A DNA stretch of 64,000 nucleotides from Prevotella sp. 10(H) (GTDB lineage Bacteria > Bacteroidota > Bacteroidia > Bacteroidales > Dysgonomonadaceae): NCBI RefSeq assembly GCF_000711235.1, contig NZ_JOMI01000009.1:248001-312000 (forward strand). The letters run 5' to 3'. Both the position numbers and the translations under genes were made by a program. Below the pieces are notes generated by a model. That model was given only the letters and a program-made list of their open reading frames with translations. It had not been told where the DNA came from and ran no database searches. Below are positions 54,479 through 63,689 of this stretch, one piece after another. How positions within the stretch are numbered: the stretch's first letter is position 1; every line of letters starts with the position of its first letter.

Positions 54479-55524
54479 AAACTTTTAAAAAGCTTATCCC
54501 ATTGACGGGCTATTGTGTCGATATCATATCGTTGAACATTCAGGCGGGCATTTTTTCCCATTTTTTTGCGTAGATGATCATTCTCGATCAATATTGATAA
54601 TTGTTTGGCAAATAGTTCTATATTCCCGTTTTCTACCAAAAATCCGTCTTCTCCATTGCTTACTATGTCTCGTGGGCCGCACGGACAATCAAATGCCACG
54701 CAGGGAACTCCACAGGCCATAGCTTCTATGAGTACCATTCCGAAGCCCTCGAAGCGGGAAGGCAATGCATAAATGGAGGAAGATAAATACTCTTTTTGTA
54801 TATCGCTGACAGGCTCTTTTATACATATTCCCTTTATATCCTCTATCAGATTACTATTATCAGAGACCGAACCATATATATCGATTCTCCAATCCGGATA
54901 TTTGTGTTCAATTAATTTCCAAGCCTCAGCCAAACGATCATAACCTTTCTGTCTACACACTTTTCCAACAGCAATGATACGTTTATTATCTAATTTAGAG
55001 ACCGAATCGGGATAAAAAGGGAGCGGATTAGGTATTATTTCTACATTTGCGGATTTCCATTGCTGCTTGTTGTCATTTGTCAGTATAATAAACCTGTCAT
55101 AGAGCCTACACCCTATATTCATCAATAAAAAGGATATTCTTTGTTTTAGATTAGGTTTTTTACCTTGGGTAACCATTTCTTTCGAGACATGCCTTTCATA
55201 GATTATCTTAGCTTTTCCTCCGACCCAGAGCGGAACGAAGAAGCCTTTTAGTCCATCATCACAAACAGAAACAACATCAGGATTAAAATCCTTCACGATA
55301 CGACGTATACCCGAAAAATATTCGAAACGACTAATGGTCGTATCTATCGAATGAAAAACTATTTTTGAACTGAATTTATAGAATGGTTCTTTTCCTTTCT
55401 CGTTAAGCGAAACTATACAGATATTGTAATCTAGATTTTCAGCAAGATAGGAGGCTTTCACAGACAGGACGCGTTCAAGACCGCCGATTCCCGTAAAACC
55501 ATTCGTTATATACAATAACCTCAT
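54475..55524 (-). CDS. GT4-family glycosyltransferase
   Basis: GT-B fold retaining transferase, 349 residues. The N-terminal domain starts MRLLYITNGFTGIGGLERVL with the glycine-rich loop. The donor-binding half includes IIAVGKVCRQKGYDRLAEAW and the E-x7-E motif in SRFEGFGMVLIEAMACGVPC near residues 258-277. It overlaps its neighbours by 4 bases on both sides, so the cluster is translated as a coupled operon. Likely acts in capsule or O-antigen repeat assembly. Confidence 0.9.
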   Translation of the reverse strand: MRLLYITNGFTGIGGLERVLSVKASYLAENLDYNICIVSLNEKGKEPFYKFSSKIVFHSIDTTISRFEYFSGIRRIVKDFNPDVVSVCDDGLKGFFVPLWVGGKAKIIYERHVSKEMVTQGKKPNLKQRISFLLMNIGCRLYDRFIILTNDNKQQWKSANVEIIPNPLPFYPDSVSKLDNKRIIAVGKVCRQKGYDRLAEAWKLIEHKYPDWRIDIYGSVSDNSNLIEDIKGICIKEPVSDIQKEYLSSSIYALPSRFEGFGMVLIEAMACGVPCVAFDCPCGPRDIVSNGEDGFLVENGNIELFAKQLSILIENDHLRKKMGKNARLNVQRYDIDTIARQWDKLFKSL

Positions 55525-56702
55525 AATAAATTATATATGAGATTGATTTCTTTGGTGTTACTATAATCTGTTGCAGCCATATTTTTGCGAAACTCTTCCT
55601 GCAATGATTTATTCTTTATGAGATATTCAATTCCTGAGGCAGCACCATCAATATCCATTGGAACAATAAGCCCGTCATAACCATCTATCAATTGGCTTGC
55701 AGAAGTATTGAATGCAGTTATTACAACCGGTTTTCCCAGTACCTGAGCTTCCCTTACAGTAACCGCTTTTCCCTCATAGCGGGAAGGTTGCACATATATA
55801 TCACAGGCAGCAATATAAGGATATGGGTTTGTTTTCTTTCCTAGAATGATGAAATGCTTCTGCATTCCGCACTCTTGTATTGCATTTCGGAGAATTTCTT
55901 CATCTCCATAGCCTATAGCGTACCACTTTACAGGAATACCCCTTTTTACTAAATCCGCACATATCCGCACTGCCTGATCAAATGCCTTCGGATAACAGAA
56001 GCGGCCTACAGTAAGAAGCTTTATTTGGCCATATAATTCCGGTTTTTCCAGCAGTGCTTGTTCGCGGACAAAATTTGCAGAAAGGATATTCTCAATCACA
56101 ATTACCTTCTCAGACAAAGACGGAAATTTAGATATAAATGCTTTTTTCGCTTCTTTCGAAATAGCAGCAATATAGCCGTATGCACTCCACGTCTTTAATT
56201 CGCGCTCTGCATTTATAGTGACATTTGAGTAATCAGTGTGTATCCATGCAATTTTACGTTTAGCATTCACTTTATCTTTTACTATGTTATGGGGAGTTAT
56301 GAAGCTTATTGCTAAATCGTATACGATATTGTTTATAGCGGGTAAAATAGGAGTGGTAGCATCGGCAACATATTGATATATCGAATAATTTTCGTCATTA
56401 TTTTTATTTCTCTTGCTAAAAAATCTCGCCTGAAATTTTGCATATAACCTAGCCAAGGCCATCTTCCAATATCCTTCGCGTACAATCTGGACTATAGGAC
56501 GTGTAAGTGTTGTATATATAGGATTCTCCGGCAGTAAGTTTACTTTAGAAGGAATGAACTGCATCAATTCTCCCGAATGGCGATATATAAAAAGATCTAC
56601 ATCGAGGCGTGAATAGTCTATACTATCCAGAAGACCGAGCAACGAACGTTCTACTCCCCCGATCTCCATATATTGAATTGAAATAAATAACCGTTTCTTC
56701 AT
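55521..56702 (-). CDS. GT4-family glycosyltransferase
   Basis: A 393-residue GT-B transferase: MKKRLFISIQYMEIGGVERS at the start, donor-domain strand KLLTVGRFCYPKAFDQAVRI and the E-x7-E motif in PSRYEGKAVTVREAQVLGKP. It is more like the pilin/teichoic-type GT4 group with an N-terminal helix-rich insertion (residues 60-120). It overlaps both neighbours by 4 bases. The sugar it adds cannot be inferred. Confidence 0.88.
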   Translation of the reverse strand: MKKRLFISIQYMEIGGVERSLLGLLDSIDYSRLDVDLFIYRHSGELMQFIPSKVNLLPENPIYTTLTRPIVQIVREGYWKMALARLYAKFQARFFSKRNKNNDENYSIYQYVADATTPILPAINNIVYDLAISFITPHNIVKDKVNAKRKIAWIHTDYSNVTINAERELKTWSAYGYIAAISKEAKKAFISKFPSLSEKVIVIENILSANFVREQALLEKPELYGQIKLLTVGRFCYPKAFDQAVRICADLVKRGIPVKWYAIGYGDEEILRNAIQECGMQKHFIILGKKTNPYPYIAACDIYVQPSRYEGKAVTVREAQVLGKPVVITAFNTSASQLIDGYDGLIVPMDIDGAASGIEYLIKNKSLQEEFRKNMAATDYSNTKEINLIYNLL

Positions 56703-58225
56703 TTTTTTAATAACCTGACGAACATCGGTTTAATATAAGTGAATAAAAATCTTTGCATCTCTTCGGTTTTACCAAATATCAAATAATAGAATAACACCGG
56801 TGTGATTAAAGAAATCATACCTTTTAGAATAATATCGATAAGCGAGTTGTTACTTATAAGATGACATAAGCAATATGCTACTGCCCATGAAATAAGTGCA
56901 ATCAAAGTATATTTCGCATATCTTATGAAATAAAGCCGGAGTGGCTTCTTGAATGTATGTCTGTAAACAAGATATGGGAATTGCCAAAACCCTATAGATA
57001 GTATGCTAATGGTGAATGCAAGCAGGACCCCTGTTATACCCCAGAATTGTACCAAGATAAGTGATAAGATAATATTTAGACAACCCTGTATAAGTGGCGA
57101 GAAACGATCTTGTGTAAAAATTCCTGATTTTACCTTGAAAATTTGTACGGAAACACGCATTCCCATAATATAAAGATTGATCAGAATAATGGCTACAGTG
57201 GCCGCATCTAATAAATACTCTGAACCCAGCCACCATACAATAAATGGATTAATCGTATTTGAAAGGATAATGACAGGCAGAGAAACTATGATAAAATTCA
57301 GCAGGAATATAGTATTGAAAACCTCATTCACGCGGCTGTCACTTTCGGTAGCGATAAGGTTGCCTACACTCTCGGAAAAACTATTTAGAGTCTGTGTGAT
57401 AAGGCTGTTTATATAGCTTGTTATCAATGTATAATTGGAATATAAACCGACTACGGCGATGCTGACAAATGAAGAAATAACTATATTACCTGTAGAATGC
57501 ATTAAATAACCGCCTAAACTATGTAAAAAAAGTGCCTTGGAATTCGTAATAATTTGCTTTCGCGTAGACTTATCGACTTCGTATCTTACTTTAGTTTTGA
57601 TATATGAATATAAACGATTAACTTTTTGAGTGATTGCAACATTGTATCCGACAAGAAAGAGCGATTCCAGAAGCAGGTATAAAATGTAATTTTTTGTATA
57701 ATAGAGAATGGCTAATTTAGTCAGATTTACTCCTATCTGATATCCAAGATTGATTGCAGCGAGTTTATATTGTTTCTGATCTGCATTGATTAATGACCAT
57801 TTATAAGCAGCAAAATAGGGAACTATACTGTTAAAAAGGAAAATGAAAAATACTATAGAAACATATTCCAGTGAATCCCCGTCTTTAATAAAGACATCGA
57901 GAAAAGGGTATATCGCCAGCCCCATAATCAGTATACCGAGACTGATGTAACGATATATTTTCCGGTATAATTGGATGAGCGCAATAATACGCGGTTCATC
58001 TTTTTCGGCTAGCGGTTTGTACAGATTGTAAACAATGCTGGTTCCGAAACCGCCTTCGAGTAAAGAAACCACTCCCAGAATATTTAGGAGCAGGCCATTC
58101 AGCCCGAGATATTGAACACCGATATTATCTACGAAGACTTTTCGGGTGACAAAACCCAGAAGAGTCATCGCAAACATGATTGAAAGACTGGCAATAAAAT
58201 TCTTCCGGGAGTTATCGGTTCGCAT
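56699..58225 (-). CDS. Wzx-type polysaccharide flippase (MOP superfamily)
   Basis: Translocates lipid-linked polysaccharide repeat units across the inner membrane. The 508-residue protein has about 12-14 hydrophobic helices. It opens with FIASLSIMFAMTLLGFVTRK and a conserved DNIGVQYLGLNGLLLNILGV segment, which resembles lipopolysaccharide-biosynthesis flippases of Bacteroidota. The acidic and basic charges fall in short cytoplasmic loops (EKDEPRIIALIQLYRKIYRY). It shows that the cluster follows the Wzx/Wzy route, though no Wzy polymerase is visible in this window; it may lie beyond the right edge. Confidence 0.9.
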   Translation of the reverse strand: MRTDNSRKNFIASLSIMFAMTLLGFVTRKVFVDNIGVQYLGLNGLLLNILGVVSLLEGGFGTSIVYNLYKPLAEKDEPRIIALIQLYRKIYRYISLGILIMGLAIYPFLDVFIKDGDSLEYVSIVFFIFLFNSIVPYFAAYKWSLINADQKQYKLAAINLGYQIGVNLTKLAILYYTKNYILYLLLESLFLVGYNVAITQKVNRLYSYIKTKVRYEVDKSTRKQIITNSKALFLHSLGGYLMHSTGNIVISSFVSIAVVGLYSNYTLITSYINSLITQTLNSFSESVGNLIATESDSRVNEVFNTIFLLNFIIVSLPVIILSNTINPFIVWWLGSEYLLDAATVAIILINLYIMGMRVSVQIFKVKSGIFTQDRFSPLIQGCLNIILSLILVQFWGITGVLLAFTISILSIGFWQFPYLVYRHTFKKPLRLYFIRYAKYTLIALISWAVAYCLCHLISNNSLIDIILKGMISLITPVLFYYLIFGKTEEMQRFLFTYIKPMFVRLLKK

Positions 58226-59297
58226 ATGCGTTGAGCTCTTTTGATAACTTTAGTGCAATCCCCTGAGCAAAAGGCATAACTGAAAAAGTGGTGGAATAAT
58301 AACCAATACCTTTCGTATCGCCCTGACATAAATCTATTGCACCTGTTCTGCGGGTTGATGCCATTAATTGTTTTTCTGCACGAAAAGCAGCATCCAGAAA
58401 TCGGGAATCAGAACTGATACGGTACGCATTTATCATTAACAAACCTATCAGGGCCGTACCGGATGATTCGCTTACAGCTTCTTTATTGAAAAACATAGCC
58501 CCGAATCCTCCTTCTGCTTTTTGATAAGGCAATAGTTCTTCTGCTAATGAAATGATACGGTTATTTAATAATCCTTTTGTATTGGATTCCACAAGTCCGA
58601 GAATATACCACCCAATGCCGCGTGCCCAGTCATATATTCCTAAAGGTACATTATGGATTATGTCGTATGCATGCGAGGGGATAGAAGTACCTGATAGTTT
58701 TGCCTTGTCATATTCCACTATTTGCTTCATAGCAAGCTCTGATTCTCCGCAGTGGAAAAGAAAAGGTACAGCCATTCCTATAGTATCTACAAACCTCACA
58801 TTGGGAATGGTTGATCTGTAAGGAATAGTCGTTTGTTTACCTTTCAAATTCAACAAAAGCGAAAGAATTGATGCCTCAGCCTTTTGAGATAATACTCCGT
58901 TTTTTTTCAGAACGTATGCCAATAATACTTCATCTATATGAGCAGGCTCTACTTTCCAATCATTTGTGTCGTCATCTATTACCCGGTTTGCATATTGTGC
59001 TGATTCCTCTTTGCCAAAAGCAATTAATAGTCCCGCTGCTTGCCAGCTTTGTATTGTTCTATTGCGGTATCGGCCTCGCAATACGTCGTAAAGAACCCAG
59101 TAATTGTTATCAGTCAGTTTTACCGTAGGAGACCTTCTCAACCATTTATGGGCTTTAGCTTCTATAGCCTTCTGCCACTCCAGTCGATCGTTCCACCGGC
59201 CTATGTGTATTCTAGCTTGCCATTCATAGAAGAATAAGACAAAGTCAAATCCTATAAAAATAAGGATTATGGTAAATAGTGATAAAACTAATATCAT
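58212..59297 (-). CDS. Membrane-anchored GH88/GH105-like protein
   Basis: A 361-residue protein with an N-terminal membrane helix (about 3-27, LVLSLFTIILIFIGFDFVLFF). The soluble alpha/alpha-barrel has motifs of unsaturated-uronyl hydrolases: FVDTIGMAVPFLFHCG, YDWARGIGWYILGL, SESSGTALIGLLMINAYR, and KGIGYYSTTFSVMPFAQGIA. GH88/GH105 enzymes hydrate and cleave unsaturated uronic acid residues left by lyases and are catabolic, so its presence inside a biosynthetic cluster is unusual. The catalytic Asp pair of GH105 could be the D in FVDTIG and the D in YDWARG, but this needs alignment. It overlaps the flippase gene by 14 bases. It may edit, trim or release the polysaccharide at the membrane. Confidence 0.68.
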   Translation of the reverse strand: MILVLSLFTIILIFIGFDFVLFFYEWQARIHIGRWNDRLEWQKAIEAKAHKWLRRSPTVKLTDNNYWVLYDVLRGRYRNRTIQSWQAAGLLIAFGKEESAQYANRVIDDDTNDWKVEPAHIDEVLLAYVLKKNGVLSQKAEASILSLLLNLKGKQTTIPYRSTIPNVRFVDTIGMAVPFLFHCGESELAMKQIVEYDKAKLSGTSIPSHAYDIIHNVPLGIYDWARGIGWYILGLVESNTKGLLNNRIISLAEELLPYQKAEGGFGAMFFNKEAVSESSGTALIGLLMINAYRISSDSRFLDAAFRAEKQLMASTRRTGAIDLCQGDTKGIGYYSTTFSVMPFAQGIALKLSKELNAYANR

Positions 59298-60439
59298 ATT
59301 TTCAAAATATCATTTACAGCTTCTGCTGCTTTTGCCTTATATTGCTTCATCATTGAAGCGTAATGTTTTTTAATATCAGTTTCGTGTCTGTATAAATATT
59401 TAAAAGCTTCGGTCAGTTGATTGTCTTTTGTCAAAGACTGGACGGGTATTACATAGTTATCTTCTGTTCCGAAAATATCCCGGGCTATGCCCCTTGCTTT
59501 CACCGAATAGCCAACAACTAATGTGGGCACACTTTCGGAGTATGCGGCAATACTAGCATGTGTACGCGCTGCTACAAAGAAACGGCAGCGGGCTATATAT
59601 CCTTTAAGTTCGGGCGATGTGGCATCTTCTAAGAGAATTACCCTTCCTGTATATGCAAAGTGTTCATACAGTTGCAAAAGTGGTTTTCTGTCGTCATTAT
59701 GTGCCCAGACCACATGGGGGATTAAGGCTACATTCATATCTGAAGAAGTTAATATATATTCTATCAGTCTGACGTAATTCTTGAATGTAGAACCTTCATT
59801 TTTTTCGTAGCTGATAATCATTGGGCTTATATTAATCCCTACTGTATTCCCGTCTTTGAAATCTTTGGGTAGAGGGAGATCTATCCGATTAAGTTGAAAG
59901 GCAGGATCAGGAAATAAAGATACTCTCTTTAGCCCTTTTTTCTTTAAAGAATTGTAGGTAATACTCTCCCGCGCAATTATCGAATCGAAAGCAGATAAAT
60001 CTTCAAAAACGACATTATTATCTATTGCATCCTGTTCTATGGAACATCCCCACAATACAGTTTTTTTCCCCATCTTCCTGATTGCCCTGTTTACCAATAA
60101 AATATGATCATTGATTCCGTAGCAATAATTATCACCACCGATACTCAACATCATATCGCTTTCCCTTGCAGCTTTGATAATCGGATCAAACACCAGCCTG
60201 TCAAATCTTTCCTGATTTCCACTTATACGGGCCTGAAGATATGGTATTGAAAAACGATTGATTGGTTTTTGGGGAGAAGATATTTTGCAAAGGTCAGATA
60301 ATCCGTATCTGGTATCTTCTTCAGGGGATGAAGAAAATAAATGAAAATCTGCTTTTTCGAGCATACTTAATGTAGACCTGACTATTGCTTCGCATCCGTG
60401 ATTACCACTCCCGCCGTGCGGTGAAAGAATGATCTTCAT
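59294..60439 (-). CDS. Polysaccharide pyruvyl transferase family protein
   Basis: Adds ketal-linked pyruvate to a sugar of a surface polysaccharide, giving it negative charge. The 381-residue protein has the family pattern: N-terminal LSPHGGSGNHGCEAIVRSTL, the MLSIGGDNYCYG motif near residues 97-108, TVLWGCSIEQDAI, and the C-terminal FFVAARTHASIAAYSESVPT with VVGYSVKARGIARDIFG, which bind phosphoenolpyruvate in relatives such as CsaB and WcaK. Four-base overlap with the next gene and an 8-base gap from the previous one. Confidence 0.88.
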   Translation of the reverse strand: MKIILSPHGGSGNHGCEAIVRSTLSMLEKADFHLFSSSPEEDTRYGLSDLCKISSPQKPINRFSIPYLQARISGNQERFDRLVFDPIIKAARESDMMLSIGGDNYCYGINDHILLVNRAIRKMGKKTVLWGCSIEQDAIDNNVVFEDLSAFDSIIARESITYNSLKKKGLKRVSLFPDPAFQLNRIDLPLPKDFKDGNTVGINISPMIISYEKNEGSTFKNYVRLIEYILTSSDMNVALIPHVVWAHNDDRKPLLQLYEHFAYTGRVILLEDATSPELKGYIARCRFFVAARTHASIAAYSESVPTLVVGYSVKARGIARDIFGTEDNYVIPVQSLTKDNQLTEAFKYLYRHETDIKKHYASMMKQYKAKAAEAVNDILKI

Positions 60440-60447
60440 ATTATTAT

Positions 60448-61410
60448 TTATTTAACTCTTCGTTGTATCAGCCACATCAGCCCGTAGAATCTTTTTAATA
60501 AAACTATTTTCAGCCATTTGGGAATACAAATAGTATACTTATCAAAGGTTTTCAAACTATGTATTACATCACAACAAAGAGTATACTTTATTTCATTTAC
60601 AGATAGCCTATTATTCATTACCAAATCATAAGCAATTCCCCATAAGCGGTTGGATAAATATATTTGAGTATTTATACCATCTATTTTTTTCCTTTCAAAA
60701 AAAGAACAGATAATTTTCCATTGCTCATAATTCATTTTAAAATCCAGTCTTTGAGCTGAAGAGGAGAGCGAACCTTCCAATATAATCCGATAATTATAAC
60801 CAGATGAATCTATGGTAGAAATGGTAGTTACATATTCCAGATATTCTAAATTGAATATAAGATCTTCACCATATTGTATTCCAATAGGAAATCTTATTTC
60901 TTTTTCTTTGATGATATCCGAACGGTAGAGTTTAATAACCGGGCCATATAATAGGTGTTTCTCGTTCAGTTCGGTAAAACGGTCAGCATCTTTATTTCCG
61001 ATAGTAATCAGGCCTTTATTTACACAATTTATTTCTGTTCCTGACTGACGAATAAGCTTAATTCCACAAACCACTAATTCCGTTTTCTGTTCTATGATTG
61101 CTTCATAAAGCTGTGAAAGATATGTACTATCGACTGTATCATCACTGTCTATAAATGCAATATATGGTGCCGATGCGTGTTCTATCCCAAGATTCCGTGC
61201 AGCAGATACGCCGGAATTTATAGTATGGAAAACACGGAAGCGGCTGTCTTTTTGAGCATATCGGTCACATATATTACCACTACCATCGGTAGAGCCATCG
61301 TCAATAAGCAGGCATTCCCAATCCTGAAATTGCTGTAATAATAACGAATCCAGACATTCCTCCAGATATTGTTCAGTATTATAAACAGGGATTATGACTG
61401 ATATATTCAT
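60448..61410 (-). CDS. GT2-family glycosyltransferase
   Basis: A 320-residue GT-A transferase: SVIIPVYNTEQYLEECLDSL, LIDDGSTDGS near residues 35-44, NSGVSAARNLGIEHA, and the metal-binding FIDSDDTVDSTYL near 86-98. The C-terminal third is basic and helical, probably lying against the membrane. It resembles the capsule enzyme at 53450 but is not a close copy. It overlaps the next upstream gene by 4 bases. Confidence 0.9.
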   Translation of the reverse strand: MNISVIIPVYNTEQYLEECLDSLLLQQFQDWECLLIDDGSTDGSGNICDRYAQKDSRFRVFHTINSGVSAARNLGIEHASAPYIAFIDSDDTVDSTYLSQLYEAIIEQKTELVVCGIKLIRQSGTEINCVNKGLITIGNKDADRFTELNEKHLLYGPVIKLYRSDIIKEKEIRFPIGIQYGEDLIFNLEYLEYVTTISTIDSSGYNYRIILEGSLSSSAQRLDFKMNYEQWKIICSFFERKKIDGINTQIYLSNRLWGIAYDLVMNNRLSVNEIKYTLCCDVIHSLKTFDKYTICIPKWLKIVLLKRFYGLMWLIQRRVK

Positions 61411-62564
61411 ATAACAGAAGAGGAACTTCTATCAATTAAATTGTATATTTTATTCATCTGATGTTCTAAAGAAAAGCGACCGGCAGCTTTTTTTGCTTGT
61501 GATTTATATTTTATGAGTTGATCCTTATTCTTCAGTATATCTCTTATTCCCTCTAATAAAGCGATATCATCATTTTCTACTATCACCCCATATTTATCAT
61601 CCTCCAGAAGCTCTCTCATTCCTGCGCAAAGTGTGGTGATTACAGGAATTCCCAATACTAATGCTTCAGTTACGGCCGTACTGTATCCTTCGCTTCGCGA
61701 CGAACAAACAAAAATATCAGAGACTGCCATATATGGATATGGATTACTTTTGTATCCCAATAATTTAACAACTCCTTCAAGATGCCATTTCTGGATTAAT
61801 TCTTCCAAAGATTTTCTTTCCGTACCTTCGCCTACTATCCATAATCTTAAATCGAAATCCTCAGCAACTAGCTTACCGATAATAGGAATCAGCCGATCAT
61901 ATCCTTTTTGTGGAACTAATCGCCCAACTGATATGAAAAGTATTGGTTGATTTTCTCTTTCAACAGTAAAAAGAGAAGACATTTTTTGAATTTCTTTTGT
62001 ATCGATAGGGTTATGGATAACTATAGACTGACGGGAAAACAACTCTTCAACGGTTTCCTTTACGCTATCAGAAACACAAACTACTTCATCGAAACATGTA
62101 TAACATTCAATCTGTTCCTTTTTAGATCGGAATGCTATATCTGTCCATGGAGATAATTTCAAATCGATGTGTACCCATGCTATTTTTCTATCAGATCGGC
62201 CACCGCTGACTATACGTGTAGCGTAACCTTCAATAAAAGCAATTTCAACATCGAATTTATCTCTTAAATAAAGCCATCGGAAAATACGGGAAGAAAATTT
62301 ATCATATATAATAAGATTGACTTTATTATATATTTTGACCCAAAGCCTGCCTCTTTTCGATTTCCTTTTTTCTGTATTCTTAAGTATGCTTTTGTATTTA
62401 ATATCGGCAGGATAAAGTTCATTGATAATCTCTTCTTCCCTATGATTAATAAGAGTAATATTGTATTTCTGCCAATCGAAATTATTTAGAATTACCTGCA
62501 ATATCTTCTCCGCACCTCCGCCGTAAAGACCGTTGACTACAAATGCAATCTCTTTCTTTTTCAT
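61407..62564 (-). CDS. GT4-family glycosyltransferase, tandem copy A
   Basis: A 385-residue GT-B transferase: EIAFVVNGLYGGGAEKILQV at the start, SVGRLVPQKGYDRLIPIIGK for the donor domain, and the E-x7-E motif in CSSRSEGYSTAVTEALVLGI near residues 285-304. It is clearly paralogous to the next upstream gene: both have VVITTLCAGM-type continuation, AWVHxDxxLxPWT and IHNPID/IYNPID segments. They overlap by 4 bases, which indicates an old tandem duplication with divergence, so the two may add successive sugars of similar kind. Confidence 0.9.
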   Translation of the reverse strand: MKKKEIAFVVNGLYGGGAEKILQVILNNFDWQKYNITLINHREEEIINELYPADIKYKSILKNTEKRKSKRGRLWVKIYNKVNLIIYDKFSSRIFRWLYLRDKFDVEIAFIEGYATRIVSGGRSDRKIAWVHIDLKLSPWTDIAFRSKKEQIECYTCFDEVVCVSDSVKETVEELFSRQSIVIHNPIDTKEIQKMSSLFTVERENQPILFISVGRLVPQKGYDRLIPIIGKLVAEDFDLRLWIVGEGTERKSLEELIQKWHLEGVVKLLGYKSNPYPYMAVSDIFVCSSRSEGYSTAVTEALVLGIPVITTLCAGMRELLEDDKYGVIVENDDIALLEGIRDILKNKDQLIKYKSQAKKAAGRFSLEHQMNKIYNLIDRSSSSVI

Positions 62565-63673
62565 CTCAACAATTTCTCTATCGGATTCATTAAAGACGAT
62601 ATGCAGAAATCTTTACTCCTTTCCCTTGCCTTATCTGTTAGCATAGTAAGATAATTTCGATCACAAATAATTTTTTTCATAGGCTCAAGTAGGGCCATGT
62701 CCTCATTCTGTACTATAATCCCATATTTATTATCTCCTAAAAGCTCTGTCATTCCGGCACAAAGAGTAGTAATTACAGGGATTCCAAGAATTAGTGCTTC
62801 TGTTACCGCTGTGCTATATCCTTCGCATCGTGACGAGCAGATAAAAATATCACTGGCTGCTATATACGGATATGGATTGGAGATGAACCCCCATATTTTC
62901 ACGTAATTAATCAAGTGATTATCTTCGATATAATCCTCTAAATCTTTCTTTTCAGGTCCATCCCCCAGTATCCATAATTCAAAATCCAGATTTTCGTTTT
63001 TGAGTTTATTGATAACCTTTATCAATCGGTCAAATCCTTTTTGTTCAACCAGACGGCCAATGCTAACAAACCGAAGTCTCTTTTTTGTAGGTAAAGAAAC
63101 TTTTTCTTTCGATTTATTAATAATCTCTTCACTATCAATAGGATTGTATATCGTATTAGCTTCTATCTCAAATTTGGTTTGAATGGATTTTCTTACGGTT
63201 TCTGAAACACATATTACTTTGTCATATCTTAAATATGTTTTTCTTTCTTTATCTATCGACGAATAAACTATCCCTTGTGTCCACGGATTGAGCAACATAT
63301 CGGTATGCACCCACGCAAACTTTTTTTTAGCTGGAGAGAAAGCCAGCAATTTTGTAGCAAAACCTTCACAGAAAGCAATCTCGACATTATTTCCTTTTGG
63401 CATGAATAAATTATACACCATTTTTAGTGGTAAATAAAAATAGATCAGATGATATAATATTTTATATAATATTTTATTACGGGTACTTATCAATGGTCTA
63501 AACTTAGCCAACCTGCTGATCTGATTCACATATACACCATCCGCTACTACTGTAGCCACCGTAATATCGAATTTATCTTTGTCTATATGATTTACGATTG
63601 TAAAAAGTATTTTTTCAGCTCCGCCTCCGGCAAGCGATTCTATAAAAAACAATACTTTTATTTTGGGCTCCAT
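62561..63673 (-). CDS. GT4-family glycosyltransferase, tandem copy B
   Basis: A 370-residue GT-B transferase beginning KVLFFIESLAGGGAEKILFT, with SIGRLVEQKGFDRLIKVINK, the E-x7-E motif in CSSRCEGYSTAVTEALILGI and the shared tail PVITTLCAGMTELLGDNKYG, which differs little from copy A at the C-terminal half but much in the N-terminal acceptor half. That pattern suits paralogs using the same nucleotide-sugar class on different acceptors. The upstream neighbour, an acetyltransferase, ends 16 bases before its start. Confidence 0.9.
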   Translation of the reverse strand: MEPKIKVLFFIESLAGGGAEKILFTIVNHIDKDKFDITVATVVADGVYVNQISRLAKFRPLISTRNKILYKILYHLIYFYLPLKMVYNLFMPKGNNVEIAFCEGFATKLLAFSPAKKKFAWVHTDMLLNPWTQGIVYSSIDKERKTYLRYDKVICVSETVRKSIQTKFEIEANTIYNPIDSEEIINKSKEKVSLPTKKRLRFVSIGRLVEQKGFDRLIKVINKLKNENLDFELWILGDGPEKKDLEDYIEDNHLINYVKIWGFISNPYPYIAASDIFICSSRCEGYSTAVTEALILGIPVITTLCAGMTELLGDNKYGIIVQNEDMALLEPMKKIICDRNYLTMLTDKARERSKDFCISSLMNPIEKLLR

Positions 63674-63689
63674 GTTCAGTACAAATAAT

